In this document: positions 60,501 through 64,000 of the stretch, in pieces
Numbering within the stretch: the first letter of the stretch is position 1
Layout of the letters: every line of letters begins with the position of its first letter
Assembly: GCF_048771995.1 (NCBI RefSeq)
Contig: NC_133034.1
Coordinates: 2,666,001 to 2,730,000, forward strand
Direction: 5' to 3'
Source of the DNA: Taeniopygia guttata
Lineage: Eukaryota > Chordata > Aves > Passeriformes > Estrildidae
DNA: 64,000 bases
Translations under genes and position numbers: made by a program
The notes under the pieces: generated by a model
What the model was told of the DNA's origin: nothing
The model's database searches: none
The model's input: the letters and a program-made list of their open reading frames with translations, nothing else

Positions 60501-63434
60501 AATAGAAAAGGTCCAGGTTAACTTAAATATTTATCTTTGGTGAACTGACAATCTATTTCAGCACTAGTACTGCTTATGTCAGATCCCTCAATTCTCATCC
60601 TACAGAATACAGACACACTCCAATAACAAGACAGATAAAGTATATTGGGGAAAATTCCCTTGACTGCAACATGCCACAGAGTAGAGATGAGAATAAAGTA
60701 CTACCAGTCTGAAAAAATTTATAGTTTTAAAATGCTTCAAAAACCATCTTACTATAAATAAACTGAAAAATGACCTTCAACATCCTTTCTGCTTGAGAAA
60801 GCCCGTGAACAATAAACTTGATCACTGTCTGAACACAAGTCAGTGCACCTTGCAGCAAAGAATGCTGCCATTTAAAAGAACAGATTTATTCAGAAAACAA
60901 CAAGGAAAGTTCCACAATTCAGAAATCCTTGTGTTCCTAGTGACTGCTTATGAAACACTGGAGGAGAGAATTACCTCGGCTGCCCTCCTCTTCCCAATGT
61001 TCCAGCTGTAATATTGTTCCACTGAACTGGCACAAAAAGAGCTTACATCCTCACCTACAAAAACACAAAATCAAAAACTCTATTAAATTTTCAGTAAGTG
61101 AAGTAAGATGCATTCTGGGTTTGATGTTATTTATCAAAGAGGAAGAGGGAAATGCACTCCATGCTCACAGGCTCAATGACTACAACCAACTCTTACAAAT
61201 GCTGTGCTCTCTCCAAGAGAGGCTGACACTGGTTTTTGAATGCAAAACCAGCCTCTCTCCTATATACACAGAACCTGTAGCTATGTGCTGTTTTAAGCCT
61301 CTTTTTCCCCCATAAAACTCTATTATGTAGACCTGTAAGTCTGCCTTACTACTCAAGTCTTTTCCTTTGGAAAACTGGATATTTTTCCCCAAACAAATTA
61401 CAACAGGAAAATGAAAAAACAGTGAGGTTTCTTGGCAAAAGCAGGAGAGCTGTATGTGATAAAAGCTTTCCTGTGCCTCTCACTTCTTTGCTGCCTGTGC
61501 TTGAGGTCTGCTCTACTCATACTCCAGGTGCATTAGTTACCAAGGAAAGCTGATACATTTTCAGTAATGTACATCAGCAGAGGAATGAAATAATAAAGTA
61601 CCACACAAGATTAAAGATTGTTTCTGTGCAAATTATCCCCTTATGCTTAAAACAGAAGGCAAAACCCCCAATAACAACATTTCAGTGTTGAGCTACATTA
61701 TTGTATTTGCCAGCTTGATGAACTCCTAGTTTTAAATTTAAAAAAAAGAAAAAAGAAAAAAGTAAATGCATTAAGGACAAACCAGGAAAAAGAAGACCTA
61801 CTTGCAACCATTATGTGAAGAAATACAATCTATTTCTAATGAAAAAAAAAAAACAAACAGATGAAAGATTTTAACTGCTAACAACGTATCTGACTTTACT
61901 GGAAGAACATAATTCTAAGCCTCTTCAGTATAACCCCTGAGGTAAACTCTCTAGGAGAAGGGCTTCATTTCATTCCACTCTTAATAAATTCTGTGGCTAC
62001 ACACTATGCAAGGCATTCTGTTGATACACTGACAATACAGAGCAAAGTCTTTTCATTTACTGCTTACTTTTTTCAGCAATTAATGGAACCTTCTTCACTA
62101 TTGCTGTTAAAAGCTGCTGGACGTTCTCCAAATATTCTATGCTGCAAGGGATAAAAGGAATTACAGTGAACATTGCTGTTGGAAGCAATGAATCAGATGC
62201 AAAAGGTTTCAAAATCACTGCATGGTTTAAAGTCTTTAGCTCCAAGGCATTATAAATAGCAGTGTGAGGATAAACTGTTACACCCCAAACCAGAGAAGGC
62301 ATTTCAAACAACCCTCCCTCTTGCTGAAGTGTCCACATCTGAAGCTGCATTTGTCAGGTGAAGAAACTGAAGACAGACTTGGAGAAAATCCCTGCATTAT
62401 CTCACAAGCTGCAACATTACTTTGAGGGGTAACCAGTGCAGGCTGTCCCCATAGGAAACATGGGAAACTTAGTATTTATGGGACTTGACTTAACCAGACA
62501 TAGTCCATTAAACTGGCAGGAACTGTATTTTCCAATAGTTATCTTATAACTAAGATAATTTTCAGTGTGTAGTGGCTGAAGATTTATTCCTGTCTCTAGC
62601 ACACACCCTCCATCAGGTAGTGTCTGCAGGGATACACTGAGATAACAAAACTTTATACAACACCAAGACCGGGAAGTTGGAGGAATTAAGAGCAGAGAGA
62701 CAATCTACACACTGCAAGAAGTATGTAGAAAAGTTCTGCAGTCTGAGTTCTGGTGAAAAAACACTAACAAGTACTTGCAAAAGCATCACAAACAAAGCAC
62801 TGGATTTCACAACATCCAGTGATCAAATAGTCATTATTATTTAATTCTAATTCTGAAGCAAAGCAGCCCTCACACTAAGTGATTACACAAGTATATGAGC
62901 TTAACAAGACTTGAGATTCTAGCAGGTTCTACTTATTTCAGATGCCCCTTTTCAGAGCTGCATTTCACTGGGCAGTGTGACCTGGCTAAGGACACGCAAT
63001 GGCAACGGGACTTCTACAAGCAAAGGATGATAAAGAGATTTTAGCAGCGTGTCATTTTAACAAAGCCCAAACCAACTGCAAATCTTCAAATGAATTTTTT
63101 CCCTTTCATGAACAGTGCATACAAATCCATTCACAAATAAAATGTTGCAACACTGTCTGAAACAAATGCCACCCAACAGGATTAGTACAGATACAGCAGT
63201 GTATGGGACAGATTTTATAATGTATTTCTAGGTCAAAGTAACACTACTGCACCATCCCAAAACCATCTCCATTCCCCAGCACTTCAAAGATCAGAAATCC
63301 TTATAGAGAAATGAACAATTACTTGATAACATAATTCCCAAGTTCAGAGCTCTCTTCTGTTTTAACTGCTGCTTGGCCTTCTTGGGTACCCGCAGAACTG
63401 CAGTTTTGTCCTGTTGAATCAGGCTCCATCTTAA
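54450..63434 (-). CDS. YEATS2: YEATS2, C-terminal eight exons (5' part outside window)
   Basis: YEATS2 is a scaffold subunit of the nuclear ATAC histone acetyltransferase complex; its N-terminal YEATS domain (not in this window) reads acylated H3K27 and its C-terminal histone fold pairs with NC2-beta. Exons in transcript order: 63323-63434, 62068-62141, 60975-61054, 59867-60068, 58235-58461, 57034-57108, 55608-55681, 54450-54558. All have GT-AG borders and joining phases, giving about 317 codons. Blocks close to human include SVEQYYSWNIGKRRAAEWQR, HVVHWCRCHGYTPPDPE, NIKKEQEEKQEE and NIPFLDFLTNKHM. It runs opposite to MAP6D1 and PARL, as in mammals. Confidence 0.95.
54559..55607 (-). other. 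YEATS2: YEATS2 intron before the last exon
   Basis: 1.05 kb containing a CR1 fragment at 55005-55205; otherwise nothing recognised. Confidence 0.7.
55005..55205 (+). repeat. CR1 LINE 3' fragment in YEATS2 intron
   Basis: TTGAAGGTAGTGAGGCCCTG, GGCACAGGGTGCTCAGAGAA and GGTCCCTTCCAATCCAAATC, then ATTTTATGATTCTAT, form a CR1 3' UTR with tail, antisense to YEATS2. Confidence 0.88.
55608..55681 (-). CDS. YEATS2: YEATS2 exon (histone-fold helix)
   Basis: 74 bp, acceptor GTGTCAG and donor GTACAG, encoding ATEQLMSDILRQALAVAYQT then APHN plus two bases of Arg; human has ATEQLVNDILRQALAVGYQT. Confidence 0.96.
55682..57033 (-). other. YEATS2: YEATS2 intron
   Basis: 1.35 kb; only the short duplication at 55795-55858 stands out. 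Confidence 0.7.
55795..55858. repeat. Short tandem duplication in YEATS2 intron
   Basis: GACACCCGAGTGAATTTTAT followed by TACTTAAA occurs twice, 37 bp apart, with TCTTCACAA between. The copies are identical over at least 28 bp, so this is a recent duplication. It lies about 115 bp upstream of a YEATS2 exon. Confidence 0.85.
57034..57108 (-). CDS. YEATS2: YEATS2 exon (start of histone fold)
   Basis: 75 bp, phase 0 at both ends, encoding IGISFQPAEVQKNVYASVIE then DMILK; human has IGITLQPVALHRNVYASVVE then DMILK. Confidence 0.95.
57109..58234 (-). other. YEATS2: YEATS2 intron
   Basis: 1.1 kb, nothing recognised. A 133-codon minus-strand open frame at 57446-57847 shows no family feature. Confidence 0.65.
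58235..58461 (-). CDS. YEATS2: YEATS2 exon (acidic/lysine-rich linker)
   Basis: 227 bp after acceptor ATTTCAG, encoding CPSSYSSGEELCRKLEELQQ, a Glu-rich stretch, then NIKKEQEEKQEE and SEFVRDTAEK. Low-complexity linker between the conserved central block and the histone fold. Confidence 0.95.
58462..59866 (-). other. YEATS2: YEATS2 intron
   Basis: 1.4 kb. A small imperfect tandem (TCCCTGTGTGATTTCTATAT-like pieces) near 59130-59195; nothing else recognised. Confidence 0.65.
59867..60068 (-). CDS. YEATS2: YEATS2 exon (conserved HWCRCHGYTPP block)
   Basis: 202 bp after acceptor GTCACAG, encoding WQRAMTVRKILQEIIEKHPR then HVVHWCRCHGYTPPDPE and SIEDVLTQIDSEP, donor GTGAGT. The clearest YEATS2 identifier in the window. 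Confidence 0.97.
60069..60974 (-). other. YEATS2: YEATS2 intron
   Basis: 0.9 kb, nothing recognised. Confidence 0.7.
60975..61054 (-). CDS. YEATS2: YEATS2 exon
   Basis: 80 bp after acceptor TTTGTAG, encoding EDVSSFCASSVEQYYSWNIG then KRRAAE, donor GTAATT. The incoming split codon makes Ser with the preceding exon. Confidence 0.95.
61055..62067 (-). other. YEATS2: YEATS2 intron
   Basis: 1.0 kb, A-rich runs near 61740-61760 and 61841-61853; nothing else recognised. Confidence 0.7.
62068..62141 (-). CDS. YEATS2: YEATS2 exon
   Basis: 74 bp after acceptor CCTTGCAG, donor GTAAGC, encoding IEYLENVQQLLTAIVKKVPL then IAEK; human has LETIQQLLTAVVKKIPLI. Confidence 0.93.
62142..63322 (-). other. YEATS2: YEATS2 intron
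   Basis: 1.2 kb, nothing recognised. Confidence 0.7.
63323..63434 (-). CDS. YEATS2: YEATS2 exon (most 5' one visible)
   Basis: 112 bp after acceptor CTTTGAAG, encoding KMEPDSTGQNCSSAGTQEGQ then AAVKTEESSELGNYVI. The SELGNYVI end precedes the QQLLTA block as in human YEATS2. Confidence 0.88.
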
Positions 63435-64000
63435 CTTCAAAGAAACAGAACACATTTTAAGACAAAAAGTACAGCCAGCTTGATAAAAGTACCAGACAGT
63501 CTTGTGAGACTAAAGGTCTTACATAACATCCCGTCATTTATTGTTTGCATTCTCATTGCTAAGCATGAACAAATTTGACTTTCAATTTTGCTGAAAAGAC
63601 CAACCAGAACGTGTTCCCCCCACAAATCCCCACATGCTCACATCTCATCCTTGTCAGAAACCTGCATAATCAATTGCTGCTGTTTTGCTGCCTGATCTAA
63701 ACTGAACTGCCTGGTCAATCTGCAAACAAAGAGCTGGATAGAAAGCTACCAAGTTTTGACAAGAAAGTGACAACTTCTTTGAAGACATCACTGATTCTGA
63801 CGTGTGAACTTTCTCACGTCTAGGACAAACTGTGGTGAGACAGAAGCAGTGAAAGATGTGCTGAACCCAAATAACCAGGCAGTCTGGTCAGGCAGCTGGG
63901 ATGGAGAGAGGTATGATAGTTGTGCCAGAACTGGACTTGAAGTGTGTCAGCTCTGCCCCATGCTTTATTCTGGGAAGGATTGTGTGTATCTCTTTCCCCA
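63435..64000 (-). other. YEATS2: YEATS2 intron (partial, runs off the window)
   Basis: No further exon recognised before the right edge. The N-terminal two thirds of YEATS2 should lie beyond it. Confidence 0.6.

Noticed and set aside
1-64000. A novel multi-gene system
   Set aside because: All confident coding sequence belongs to four known vertebrate gene families in expected synteny; the remaining DNA is intron, repeat or featureless intergenic sequence.

Overview
This is vertebrate nuclear DNA, almost certainly from a bird and probably a songbird. Three lines support this: many CR1 LINE fragments with bird-type 3' tails, one solo LTR of a type I associate with passerines, and the gene order PARL – MAP6D1 – YEATS2, the same neighbourhood as human 3q27. 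All real genes are spliced, so nearly every long open frame here is noise, CpG-island shadow or repeat. The work below is exon finding by splice sites, phase and remembered protein sequences; no search was run.

Layout. (1) 1-9.5 kb, minus strand: a claudin of the CLDN10/CLDN15 clade. Shared exons 3 and 2 lie at 879-960 and 1110-1274. Two different first exons (5347-5563 and 9289-9508) end in the same phase, as in CLDN10; the last exons lie left of the window. (2) 9.5-14.65 kb: intergenic repeat cluster with a fossil solo LTR, two CR1 copies facing away from each other and a GGGGT/GAGGT tract. (3) 14.65-27.3 kb, plus strand: complete PARL (10 coding exons, 356 aa), the mitochondrial rhomboid protease, starting in a CpG island. 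(4) 27.3-31.9 kb: intergenic, little structure. (5) 31.9-47.8 kb, plus strand: complete MAP6D1 (3 exons, 230 aa) with a CpG-island promoter, a 10.2-kb first intron and a probable 2-kb 3' UTR. (6) 47.8-54.4 kb: the gap between the convergent MAP6D1 and YEATS2, holding a G-rich minisatellite (49.36-50.12 kb) and CR1 fragments. (7) 54.45-64 kb, minus strand: the last eight coding exons of YEATS2, ending in its histone-fold tail; the YEATS domain lies beyond the right edge.

The genes are unrelated in function: paracellular barrier or channel (claudin), inner-membrane proteolysis (PARL), microtubule and Golgi association (MAP6D1), and the ATAC acetyltransferase complex (YEATS2). They share conserved synteny, not a pathway. 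I found no prokaryote-like system, CRISPR array or new gene cluster. The points most worth a second look are the claudin with CLDN10-style dual first exons beside PARL, the third Mn-like module in MAP6D1, and the minisatellite.
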